Source of the DNA: CAYNSX01 sp964400165 | Lineage (GTDB): Bacteria; Armatimonadota; Hebobacteria; CAYNSX01 | DNA length: 33,957 nucleotides | Assembly (NCBI GenBank): GCA_964400165.1 | Contig: CAYNSX010000029.1 | Coordinates: forward strand, 1-33,957 | Direction of reading: 5' to 3' | In this document: positions 16,503-23,497 of the stretch, piece by piece | Numbering within the stretch: the stretch's first letter is position 1 | How the letters are laid out: each line of letters starts with the position of its first letter | The notes under the pieces: generated by a model | The model's database searches: none | What the model was told of the DNA's origin: nothing | The model's input: only the letters and a program-made list of their open reading frames with translations | Position numbers and translations under genes: made by a program

Positions 16503-17516
16503 TTACTCCAGCAGGCGCCGGGCGCTCGATGCCAGCGGGTTGAAGAACATCAGGAAGGAGTGCAACTCCGGCGGCGGGCCGAAGAGCGCGTCGAGGAGAT
16601 TGCCGCCGCCATAGACGACGGCGCGCGGCTCGCCCTTGATGCCGCCGAGTTCGCCGGCGCGTTCGACCGCCTGGCGCAGACCGCCGGGCTTGTCAACGAG
16701 CCCGAGGGTGATCGCCTCGCGGCCGGTGAAGATGCGGCCGTCGGCAATCTTCTTAACGGCGGCGACCTCCAGCTTGCGGCCGGCGGCGACGGCGTCGATG
16801 AACTGGGCGTGCACATCGTTGAGCAGGCCCTGGATGAGGCCGCGCTCTTCGGGGGTCATCGGGCGATAGGGACTGCCGATGTCCTTGAGACGGCCGGCGG
16901 TGATGGTCTCGGCCTCGACGCCGATCTTGCCGAGCAGGCCGCGCACATTGAGGCCGGAGAAGATGACGCCGATGCTGCCGGTGACGGTGGCGGGGTCGGC
17001 GAAAATTTCATCGGCGGCGGCGGAGATGTAGTAGCCGCCGGAGGCGGCGACATCGCCCATCGAGACCAGGATGGGCTTGCCGGACGCCTTCCGCACGCGC
17101 TGAATCTCGTTGTAGATTTCCTGCGAGGCGGCGGCGCTGCCGCCGGGACTGTTGACGCGCAGGACGATGGCCTTGACATCGCGGTTGTTGCCGAGCGCGC
17201 GCAGCGTGCCGATGATGGACTCGGCGGTGGTGCCTTCGCTGCCGAAGCCGGAGACGACGCCGCTCATAATGACGCCCTCGATGGGGACGACGGCGACGCG
17301 CTCACCCGGCATTTCGGCCTGCGCGAAGGCGGTATTGGCCACCATGCCGAAGCCGATGAGCAGAGTGACGAAGAACCCGATAATCAGCAGCGCCACCAGA
17401 CCGACGACGACCCAGGCGGTGACATTGGGGCCGCGGCGCGGTGGCGGGTAATAGGGATACTGCGGCGGTGTGGGCGGCGGGGGCGGAGCGCCCGTGCCGC
17501 TGGGTTGGTATTGCAT
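16503..17516 (-). CDS. sppA: Signal peptide peptidase SppA (36K type)
   Basis: Membrane-anchored serine protease that cleaves spent signal peptides. The 337 residues begin with a Pro/Tyr-rich cytosolic segment (about 1-30), then a membrane helix (35-58, ending GFGMVA) and one peptidase S49 domain. The catalytic pair is Ser159 (GDVAASGGYYIS) and Lys211 (TAGRLKDIGSPYRPM). Their spacing of 52 residues matches the short Bacillus-type SppA rather than the double-length E. coli enzyme. The oxyanion/substrate region VNSPGGS is at 121-127. ATG 17516 has GGGAGGA upstream. polA starts six bases after its stop, so this is the first gene of a three-gene operon. The Pro-rich head is longer than usual and may bind partners; that is inference. 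Confidence 0.92.
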   Translation of the reverse strand: MQYQPSGTGAPPPPPTPPQYPYYPPPRRGPNVTAWVVVGLVALLIIGFFVTLLIGFGMVANTAFAQAEMPGERVAVVPIEGVIMSGVVSGFGSEGTTAESIIGTLRALGNNRDVKAIVLRVNSPGGSAAASQEIYNEIQRVRKASGKPILVSMGDVAASGGYYISAAADEIFADPATVTGSIGVIFSGLNVRGLLGKIGVEAETITAGRLKDIGSPYRPMTPEERGLIQGLLNDVHAQFIDAVAAGRKLEVAAVKKIADGRIFTGREAITLGLVDKPGGLRQAVERAGELGGIKGEPRAVVYGGGNLLDALFGPPPELHSFLMFFNPLASSARRLLE

Positions 17517-17750
17517 CGTGTCCTCCCTCTCCTCGAATGAGGCGAGAGCAGTCTAACGGATTGGGGAGCAGAGAGGAGAGATGAGAGAAGGGAGCCGGCA
17601 GCCGAGAGCCGGTAGCAGAAAGAAAAGTACGGTGTCAGGTGTCAGGTGATACATCCGTTTCCCTGCCTCCCTGCCTCCCCGCTTCCCTGGTTCCGATAGA
17701 ATGTTGCCGCGGGACAGGAGACGAGGGCAATACCGGATTGCGAGCGTGCG

Positions 17751-18530
17751 GTGCCATCGCCGGTTGAAGTGACCATCATCATCCCGGTGAAGGATGAGGT
17801 GGAGTCGGCGCCCATCCTGGCGGCGGAGGTGGAGGCGGCGATGGCGGCGGCGCCGTGGGCGTGGGAGTGCCTGTGGGTGGACGACGGCAGCACGGACGGC
17901 ACGCTGGCGGTGCTTGAAGGGCTGCACCGCACGGCGCCGTCGCGGCACCAGTACCTCTCGTTTGACCGCAACTACGGCAAGGCGGCGGCGCTGGCGGCGG
18001 CGTTCCCGGCAGCGCGCGGCGGGATGCTGGCGACGCTCGACGGCGACCTGCAGAACGACCCGAAGGACCTGCCGCGGATGCTGGCGATGCTCGAGCGCGG
18101 CACGGTGGACTTGGTGAACGGCGCCCGGCTGCGGCGGCACGACTCGTGGGTGCGGCGGATGTCGTCGCGCATCGCCAACGGGTTCCGCAATCGCATCACC
18201 GGCGTGCACTTGCAGGACGCCGGGACGGGCGTGCGCGTGTTCTACCGCGAGTGCATCGAGGGCGTGCCGGTGTTTCAGGGGCTGCACCGGTTCATTCCGA
18301 CGCTGGCGGTGCTGAACGGCTTCAAGATGGCCGAAGTGCCCGTCTCGCACCGGCCGCGGCAGTACGGCAAGGCGAAGTACGGCATCGGCAACCGGCTCTG
18401 GGTGGGCATCGCGGACTGCTTCGGGGTGCGCTGGCTGCGCGCCCGGCGCACGCCGCGGGCGCGCATCGCCCATTCGACATTGGACACCTCAACGGAAACG
18501 AAGGAGACCGCATGGACCCGACCCAGGTGA
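17751..18530 (+). CDS. Family 2 glycosyltransferase (dolichol-phosphate-mannose-synthase / ArnC type)
   Basis: Transfers a sugar from a nucleotide donor, most likely to undecaprenyl phosphate at the inner membrane. 259 residues. The GT-A fold begins TIIIPVKDE (8-16). WVDDGSTDGT (42-51) binds the nucleotide, TLDGDLQNDP (about 93-102) is the metal-binding region, and DAGTGVRVFYRE and QYGKAKYG follow as in ArnC/DPM1-like enzymes. There are no clear C-terminal membrane helices, unlike ArnC. The GTG at 17751 lacks a strong ribosome site. A TAGAAT at 17697-17702 may be a -10 box. It overlaps the next gene by 19 bases. With the downstream ArnT-like protein it suggests making and using a lipid-linked sugar for envelope modification. 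The exact sugar cannot be told. Confidence 0.85.
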   Translation: MPSPVEVTIIIPVKDEVESAPILAAEVEAAMAAAPWAWECLWVDDGSTDGTLAVLEGLHRTAPSRHQYLSFDRNYGKAAALAAAFPAARGGMLATLDGDLQNDPKDLPRMLAMLERGTVDLVNGARLRRHDSWVRRMSSRIANGFRNRITGVHLQDAGTGVRVFYRECIEGVPVFQGLHRFIPTLAVLNGFKMAEVPVSHRPRQYGKAKYGIGNRLWVGIADCFGVRWLRARRTPRARIAHSTLDTSTETKETAWTRPR

Positions 18531-18826
18531 CGCAGAAGTGGCTGACCCCCGACAAACTGTGGCTGGTGTTCGGGTTCATCGGGCAGGGGGTGTTCGGCGC
18601 GCGGATGGTCGTGCAGTGGCTGGTGAGCGAGCGGGCGAAGCGGAGCATCGTGCCGATGTCGTTCTGGGTGTTGAGTCTGGTGGGCACGACGATGGTGCTT
18701 ATCTATGCCATCTACCGGAAAGACCCGGTGTTCATCGTGGCGCAGGCGGGCGGGGCGTTCATCTACATTCGCAACCTGTTCCTGATTCGGCGGGCGGGCG
18801 GCCATGGCCACCCGGCCGTTTCCTAA
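18512..18826 (+). CDS. Small membrane protein with LpxB N-terminal-like (LAB_N) domain
   Basis: A 104-residue integral membrane protein with about three helices (LWLVFGFIGQGVFGARMVVQ, MSFWVLSLVGTTMVLIYAIY, VFIVAQAGGAFIYIRNLFLI). This is the LAB_N pattern: QW..SE..+.S..P..FW..S..G...L..YA......V...GQ....IYIRNL. LAB_N proteins are regularly encoded between a DPM1-like GT2 and an ArnT-like transferase, as here, and are thought to help sugar or lipid handling at the membrane. The ATG at 18512 has AAGGAGA just upstream. A longer in-frame opening reaching back into the GT2 gene is judged spurious. It overlaps the GT2 gene by 19 and the ArnT-like gene by 23 bases. Confidence 0.85.
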   Translation: MDPTQVTQKWLTPDKLWLVFGFIGQGVFGARMVVQWLVSERAKRSIVPMSFWVLSLVGTTMVLIYAIYRKDPVFIVAQAGGAFIYIRNLFLIRRAGGHGHPAVS

Positions 18827-20678
18827 CCGCGCCGCCTGGGTCGCGCTCGCCGCGCTCTCGGCGGCGCTGGCGTTTCCGTTTCTGGACGCGCGGGGGCTGT
18901 ACGAAACGACGGAAGGCCGGTACGCGCTGGCAGGCGCAGAGATGCTCGAGACGGGGAACTGGTGGGTGCCGCAACTCGACCACATCCCGCATTGGACGAA
19001 GCCGCCCCTCACCTACTGGGCCATCGGCGGCAGCATGGCGGTTTTCGGGTCGAACGAGCGCGGGGCGCGGTTCCCGAACGCGGTAGCGCTGGTGCTGCTC
19101 ATCTTCGGCGTGGCGGCGCTGGGGGCGGCGCTATGGGACCGGCCGACGGGGTACCTCGCCGCGCTCGTCTACGCCGGGTCGCTGCTGCCGGCGATTGCGG
19201 CCAATCAGGTGTCGACGGATGTGCTGCTGGCGCTGTGGGAATTGCTGGCGGTGCTGTTCTATTGGAATGCGGTGCGGTTTCCGCGCGCGCAGCGAAAGTG
19301 GGTGGTGCTGATGTGGGTGATGTTCGGGCTGGGGTTCCTGACGAAAGGCCCACCGGCCCTGCTCTCACTCTTGCCGATTCTGGTGGTGCAGGTGTGGCAG
19401 AAGCGGCGCGGCGTGCCGATGCCGCGGCTGCTGTCGCCGGTGGGGCTTGTTCTCTTCGCTGTGATTTCGTTCACCTGGTTCTTGTCGGTGACGACCAGCC
19501 ACACCGGGTTGATGTCGTACTTCCTCTTGCAGGAGGTGTGGGGGCGGGTGTTCAGCAGCGAGTTCCATCGCAACACGCCGTGGTATTCGCCGGCGACGAT
19601 CTACCTGCCGCCGCTGATACTGGGGCTGGGGGCGTGGCTGGTGTTCTGGCCGCGGTTGATTGCGCGATATCGCGGGTGGTTCCGGTGGGCGGAGTTGCCG
19701 AAGAGGCCGGAAGTGTTCTTTCTGCTGCTGTGGGTGGTGCTGCCGCTGATTGTTCTCTCGATCTCGAAGAGCCGGCTGCCGCTGTATGTGGTGCCGTTTT
19801 TTCCGGCGCTGGCGCTGGTGACGGCGCGCGGGCTGCTGCGGGAGTTCGGGCTGGCGCGGGCGCTGCGACTGGCGATGCCGATTGCGGCGGCGACCGCGGC
19901 GCTGCTCATCGCGGCGAAAGGCACGAGCGGGCTGATCGAGGGCCGCTCGGACATGCGGGCGCTGGCGGCGCAGGTGCAGCCGCTGCTCGGCCCCGACACC
20001 CGCATCTATGCGGTCGATGCAGGGGTGCTGTTCGGCTTGCAGTTCTACTTGCAGCGGCACATCGAGCGGGTGTCGAGCACGCTGCCGCTGCCGGAGAAGT
20101 TCACGACGACGCTGGACGCCGCTGCGGCCGAAATTCGCGGGCTCCCGCCGTACACCCGGGCGCTGATCATCACGCGGCCCATTGCGCCAGAGGGCATGAA
20201 GGCAATCTGCGTGTCCGCCGGTCCGGAGTGTACTCAAACTCCCCTTCGAAGCGGGTACATGCTGTGGCTGATCGGGCCGACGCCGCTGCAGGCGGACGGC
20301 CGGGAGTATCGACAGAAAGAAGAGGACTCGCTGCGACCTCACCCCCGCCCCTCTCCGTCTCACGGAGAGGGGAGCGGAGGAGAGCGACCCCTCCCTGCTT
20401 CGCCCGGACAACGGGCTTCGCAGGGCAAGCCCCCGGCCCCCTACTTCGCCAAGGCGACGCAGGTCAAGCCCTCTCCAGTGTGGGAGCAGGACAGCGCAAC
20501 TACCCCGCTGCGCGGAGGTTGTTACAATCGCGGCGGGCCCGAGTGGCGACCCTCCCTGCTTCGCCCGGACAACGGGCTACGCAGGGCAAGCCCCCTTTCC
20601 TCGGCGTGCACGCGGAGGGGAGACGAGCAGCGAGTGCTGGAAGCAGTGCCAGAGTGGCGGAATGGCAGACGCGCGTGA
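18804..20678 (+). CDS. ArnT/PMT-type membrane glycosyltransferase with repeat-derived tail
   Basis: A GT-C fold enzyme that moves a sugar from a polyprenyl phosphate carrier to a periplasmic acceptor such as lipid A or a protein. The first periplasmic loop has the ArnT-like region YETTEGRYALAGAEML (residues 33-48) and HWTKPPLTYW (63-72), followed by about ten to twelve membrane helices to about 370 and a soluble periplasmic domain to about 505. From about residue 510 the frame runs through palindromic repeats (RPHPRPSPSHGEGSGG and similar) and stops at 20678, inside the tRNA-Leu gene by 31 bases. The last ~115 residues therefore are not part of the family domain. Either the protein carries an acquired tail or the repeats removed the original stop. 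Its start overlaps the LAB_N gene. Confidence 0.85.
   Translation: MATRPFPNRAAWVALAALSAALAFPFLDARGLYETTEGRYALAGAEMLETGNWWVPQLDHIPHWTKPPLTYWAIGGSMAVFGSNERGARFPNAVALVLLIFGVAALGAALWDRPTGYLAALVYAGSLLPAIAANQVSTDVLLALWELLAVLFYWNAVRFPRAQRKWVVLMWVMFGLGFLTKGPPALLSLLPILVVQVWQKRRGVPMPRLLSPVGLVLFAVISFTWFLSVTTSHTGLMSYFLLQEVWGRVFSSEFHRNTPWYSPATIYLPPLILGLGAWLVFWPRLIARYRGWFRWAELPKRPEVFFLLLWVVLPLIVLSISKSRLPLYVVPFFPALALVTARGLLREFGLARALRLAMPIAAATAALLIAAKGTSGLIEGRSDMRALAAQVQPLLGPDTRIYAVDAGVLFGLQFYLQRHIERVSSTLPLPEKFTTTLDAAAAEIRGLPPYTRALIITRPIAPEGMKAICVSAGPECTQTPLRSGYMLWLIGPTPLQADGREYRQKEEDSLRPHPRPSPSHGEGSGGERPLPASPGQRASQGKPPAPYFAKATQVKPSPVWEQDSATTPLRGGCYNRGGPEWRPSLLRPDNGLRRASPLSSACTRRGDEQRVLEAVPEWRNGRRA
20331..20632. 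repeat. Palindromic repeat block overlapping the ArnT-like gene 3' end
   Basis: Contains the palindrome at 20348-20372 identical to 10167-10191. It also has two near-identical ~48-base direct repeats at about 20390-20435 and 20549-20596 (CCTCCCTGCTTCGCCCGGAC, then AACGGGCTTCGCAGGGCAAG with one base difference). The CCCTGCTTCGCC...GCAGGGCAAGCC module recurs at about 10298 and 23649, with a diverged copy at 21723. Confidence 0.8.
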
Positions 20679-20733
20679 CTCAAAATCACGTGGGCGCAAG
20701 CCCATGGGGGTTCGACTCCCCCCTCTGGCACCA
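20648..20733 (+). tRNA. tRNA-Leu (anticodon CAA)
   Basis: Acceptor GCCAGAG (20648-20654) pairs with CTCTGGC (20723-20729), followed by A and an encoded CCA. The anticodon loop CTCAAAA between CGTGA and TCACG gives CAA, reading UUG. The long variable arm GGGC-GCAA-GCCC is diagnostic of a class II tRNA, and the T arm is GGGGG-TTCGACT-CCCCC. A TACAAT at 20523-20528 could be its -10 box. The ArnT-like reading frame ends 31 bases inside it on the same strand. Confidence 0.96.
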
Positions 20734-20838
20734 ATTTCGTGAAAAGTCTTCAGGTAGGGATTTGTGCGATTTTTGCGCCGCAGGATGTTCAGTCACGGCG
20801 GTTCAGTTGCGCTGCCAGAATCGGAATGGGAGAGATTC

Positions 20839-21594
20839 ATGAACGGCAAACAGGAGCTGCTCGACTGGTTTGAGCATCGCGCGGGATTGGCAAAATTGGA
20901 GCAATTGCCTCCGACGCTTCAGTATTTTACGAAGGCGCTGGAGAACAGTCCCAAAGGGCAGGACTTCGCACAGAAGTACGGGCAAAGGGATGTGGTCGCG
21001 TTCGTAGGGTTTGTTGACCTCGTTGGCTTCTCTGAGAGAGTGAAAGGAATGGAGCCGAGCGAAGTTGATGCGTACTTGCAGCCTTTCTTTGAAGCGCTGC
21101 TTGCAGAGATTTCCGACAACTCTGGACTCGTTGACAAGACCATCGGCGACGAGATTATGTTCATCGTTCCGGATTTGGATGATGATGGAGGCGTCCCTGC
21201 AATTCTAACTCTCCCCCGACTCCTTGCAGGAGTTTGCCTTCGACAGGAAGCGCTGGGAGACCAGTACCAACTCAAGTTTGGTCTGGCATTTGGTCGAGTG
21301 CATGTATCGGCGAATCGAGGTGGAGATTACACAGAGCACAGTGTCGTCGGAGAGGTTGTCAATCTTGCAAAGCGACTTTGCGGAATTCCCGAAATGCAGA
21401 TCAAACATGGGGTGGGCGGAGCGTTTGGTGTCTTGTCATCAGAAGACGGTCAGGATGTATTCGAAACAGTTTTGTCGCAAATTGCATGGAGTGGAGGACG
21501 ATTCGAAAGTTTCTTGCTCGAAGAACAGCCCGTACTCAAAGGAATTGGATCAACTCAAACTGCGCTCTTGATAAACAAGGGTTCCGGTCGCTAA
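20839..21594 (+). CDS. Class III nucleotidyl cyclase (adenylate cyclase-like)
   Basis: Likely makes a cyclic nucleotide from ATP or GTP. The ATG at 20839 (251 residues) is favoured by GGGAG six bases upstream. In-frame starts at 20764 (GTG) and 20785 are possible. The catalytic domain spans about 52-185: metal-binding Asp60 (VGFVDLVGFSE) and Asp104 (DKTIGDEIMFI), purine-selecting Lys100, and transition-state Asn175 and Arg179 (VVNLAKRL). The second purine-selecting position appears to be Glu166 rather than Asp, so adenylate specificity is likely but unproven. No membrane helices or sensor domain are seen; the short N-terminus is helical. It lies in a distinctly lower-GC patch just behind tRNA-Leu, suggesting horizontal gain. 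No regulator is adjacent. Confidence 0.85.
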   Translation: MNGKQELLDWFEHRAGLAKLEQLPPTLQYFTKALENSPKGQDFAQKYGQRDVVAFVGFVDLVGFSERVKGMEPSEVDAYLQPFFEALLAEISDNSGLVDKTIGDEIMFIVPDLDDDGGVPAILTLPRLLAGVCLRQEALGDQYQLKFGLAFGRVHVSANRGGDYTEHSVVGEVVNLAKRLCGIPEMQIKHGVGGAFGVLSSEDGQDVFETVLSQIAWSGGRFESFLLEEQPVLKGIGSTQTALLINKGSGR

Positions 21595-21689
21595 GGTTCT
21601 GCCCGAATAGAATTCGACGCAGTCCGCTGTTCGTCGTCGGCACTCGGGGGGATGGCCAAACCTGGCCCTCTGCTAGAATCTGCCAATCA

Positions 21690-21812
21690 GGCGCCCGACG
21701 CCCTCTCCCCGCCCTGCGGGCACCCTCCTTCGCCCCACACTCCGGGGCTTCGTAGGGCAGACCCCTCTCCCAGTTTCTTGAGAGAGGGGGCGGGGGCGAG
21801 GGTCAGTCGAGG
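21690..21812. repeat. Palindromic repeat block upstream of the DsrE-family gene
   Basis: The 297-bp gap 21595-21891 holds CCCTCTCCCCGCCCTGCGGG at about 21701 and a CCCTCCTTCGCC...GGCTTCGTAGGGCAGA module. It also holds CCCCTCTCCC...GAGAGGGGG with a TTTCTTGA loop region, all members of the dispersed family. No gene is seen in the gap. Confidence 0.7.
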
Positions 21813-21891
21813 ATGAGGCGGTGGCGCTGGCACATCGGGAAGGTGTTGTTCGAAAGAGACTGGCTGCGGCGCTGGTTTTGAGGAGGCCCCC

Positions 21892-22212
21892 GTGAAATTG
21901 GGAATTGTCATCTCCAGCAACGAACCGGAAACGGTCTTCAACGCGTTGCGACTGGCGAATTTTGCCGCCGGCAAGGGCGACGAGGTCGGAATCTTTCTCC
22001 TGGGCCGGGGCGTGGAGCTCGATCGGATTCAGGACGAGCGGTTCGATGCGCTCTCCCAGGCGGAGCAGTTCACCGCCGCCGGCGGGACGATTATGGCCTG
22101 CGGCACCTGCTTGAAACTCCGCCATTCCGCAGGGTCGGAGATCTGCCCCCTGTCGACGATGAACGACCTGTATCAACTGATTCGGAATGCCGACCGCGTT
22201 GTGGGCTTCTGA
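21892..22212 (+). CDS. DsrE/DsrF-like family protein
   Basis: A small cytosolic alpha/beta protein of 106 residues. It starts KLGIVISSNEPETVFNALR and ends LYQLIRNADRVVGF, both typical of the DsrE fold. Cys70 and Cys73 (ACGTC) and Cys85 (SEICPLSTM) match the subgroup with 'ACGTCLK...E.CPLSTM.DLY'. Family members are linked to sulfur relay or persulfide handling, but this subgroup's partners are not established. No tusA, dsr or rhodanese gene is adjacent, so a sulfur role here is inference from the cysteines. The GTG start at 21892 is supported by GAGGAGG seven bases upstream. It is isolated between repeat blocks. Confidence 0.85.
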   Translation: MKLGIVISSNEPETVFNALRLANFAAGKGDEVGIFLLGRGVELDRIQDERFDALSQAEQFTAAGGTIMACGTCLKLRHSAGSEICPLSTMNDLYQLIRNADRVVGF

Positions 22213-22249
22213 AGCGGGGAGAGACCGTCTGTGCGTGAACGCCTGACAG

Positions 22250-22436
22250 GCTTCGCTCTGGGCGTCCATTCCCTGAAGTGGAGAGGGACAACGCATCATC
22301 CCATTCCGAGAATCGAACTCCTCATTCTCAAAACTGAAGGTTCGCGGCGCGCGTCAGGAACACCGCCCTCACCCGCCCTTCGCTTCGCTCTGGGCACCCT
22401 CCCCCGATGGGGAGAGGGACAACGCATCTACCCTCG
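22250..22436. repeat. Palindromic repeats downstream of the second SLH gene
   Basis: Two copies share CTTCGCTCTGGGC (22251 and 22384) and GAGAGGGACAACGCATC (22281-22297 and 22411-22427). The second includes CTCACCCGCCCTTCGC and CCCTCCCCCGATGGGGAGAGGG. The SLH 3' remnant at 22328-22367 lies between them, and a palindrome ACTCGTCGAGT (22442-22452) precedes the SLH stop. Confidence 0.75.
22328..22367 (-). pseudogene. Fossil 3' end of an SLH-domain gene (copy 1)
   Basis: Read on the minus strand, 22367-22328 encodes AVFLTRAANLQF followed by TGA. This is residue-for-residue the C-terminus of the intact SLH protein whose stop is at 22457. DNA identity is only partial, so it is an aged copy. Upstream, at the codon before Ala, the sequence switches to a palindromic repeat (CTCACCCGCCC), so the gene body is gone. 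Confidence 0.75.
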
Positions 22437-22456
22437 TAGAGACTCGTCGAGTCTCG

Positions 22457-23413
22457 TCAGAATTGCAGGTTTGCAGCCCTGGTGAGGAACACCGCCATTT
22501 GGCCGCGCGTCACCAGGGCGGCGGGGCGGAAAGCGCCGTCGGGGTAACCCGAGGCGATGCCTTTGCCGGCGATGTACTCGACGAACTTGAAGGCGCCGGC
22601 GTCGCAGGAGATATCGGTGAATGACTCGCTGCCGCAGGCGGGCGGTGTGTAGCCGGCGAGGTCGCTGTCTTCGATGGTGCGCAGGCGGGCGAGGAAGACG
22701 GCCATCTGCCCGCGGGACAACAGGGCGTCGGGCTTGAAGGCGCCGTCGGGGAAGCCGGAAGCGATGCCTTTGGCGGCGATGTACTCTACGAACTTATACT
22801 GCGCGTGGTCGCAGGTGAGGTCGGCGAAGTGCTCGCTGCCGCAGGGCGGCGGGATGTAGCCGGATAGGTCCACCAGGAACTGATCGGCGCCGCGGGCGAC
22901 GAAGACGGCCATCTCGCCGCGGGGGACGGAGGCGTCGGGGCGGTAAGTGCCGTCGGGATAGCCGGCGGTGAAGCCGTTGCGGAAGAGCGCCTGGACGAAG
23001 CGCCAGGCGAAGTGCGTGCAGGGGACATCGGTGAAGGTGGTGTTGTCGACGGTGATGGAGACGGCGGCGGAGTCGCCGGAAGTGCCGTCATTGGCGACGG
23101 CGCGGGCGAAGAGCGTGTGCGGAACTTCGCCGCTGCAGTCGGTGATGGTCTGCCAATTGGCGCGGAAGGGACCGATGGCATCCTCGCCAATGAGCACATC
23201 GCCGTCGCGATAGAACTCGACGCGGGCGATGCCGGAGGGGTGCGTCGCGTCGGCCTTCAGCGTCCAGTAGCCGTTGATGATGTAGCCGTTCTGCGGATTG
23301 AAGAGTGTGACGGTGCCCGGCCAGGCGCCCTCATCGGCGAGGACATGCGACGAGAGTAACGCCACAACCACCGCGGACACGGACAGGCCCAGCAGAACCC
23401 AGCGACGCGCCAT
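22457..23413 (-). CDS. Surface protein with Ig-like domain and three SLH repeats
   Basis: 318 residues from the ATG at 23413, which has AGGGGA upstream and begins directly with the signal peptide ARRWVLLGLSVSAVVVALL. An in-frame opening 30 codons further upstream is unlikely to be translated. Residues about 30-123 form an Ig-like beta domain (GIARVEFYRDGDVLIG, HTLFARAVANDGTSG). Three SLH repeats follow at about 127-172, 196-242 and 264-312, each with F-D(V/L/I)-C, AGYPDGTYRP or SGFPDGAFKP, and RGQMAVFLAR. They should bind a cell-wall or surface polymer. Cysteines recur at fixed points: Cys191/Cys201 and Cys260/Cys270 (PPCGSE..F.D..C), suggesting disulfides across repeat boundaries, which is unusual for SLH domains. 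Fossil copies of its 3' end lie on both sides. Confidence 0.88.
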   Translation of the reverse strand: MARRWVLLGLSVSAVVVALLSSHVLADEGAWPGTVTLFNPQNGYIINGYWTLKADATHPSGIARVEFYRDGDVLIGEDAIGPFRANWQTITDCSGEVPHTLFARAVANDGTSGDSAAVSITVDNTTFTDVPCTHFAWRFVQALFRNGFTAGYPDGTYRPDASVPRGEMAVFVARGADQFLVDLSGYIPPPCGSEHFADLTCDHAQYKFVEYIAAKGIASGFPDGAFKPDALLSRGQMAVFLARLRTIEDSDLAGYTPPACGSESFTDISCDAGAFKFVEYIAGKGIASGYPDGAFRPAALVTRGQMAVFLTRAANLQF

Positions 23414-23497
23414 AAGGAATTCCCCTAGAGGTATTCCATAGAGAGGCGTTCCGACTTCCCGGCCCCTTCCTCCAACTGTGTGGAGCGCGGAGGCTGC

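Noticed and set aside
13851..17540. A 1229-codon open frame on the plus strand opposite polA and sppA
   Set aside because: It mirrors polA and sppA, whose catalytic motifs and ribosome sites are clear. The Gly/Glu/Asp/Ala-rich translation is typical of the antisense of GC-rich genes.
20764..20838. Upstream start (GTG at 20764) for the cyclase gene
   Set aside because: The ATG at 20839 has GGGAG at six bases, while the upstream 25 residues look non-coding and have a poorly spaced ribosome site. It is left as an alternative.
18962..20842. A 626-codon frame overlapping the ArnT-like gene in another phase and running through the tRNA
   Set aside because: Ala/Gly/Arg-rich shadow; the ArnT-like phase has KPPL and membrane helices.
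20711..21891. Integration site (att duplication of the tRNA-Leu 3' end)
   Set aside because: No second copy of the tRNA 3' end was seen downstream of the cyclase gene, and no integrase is present.
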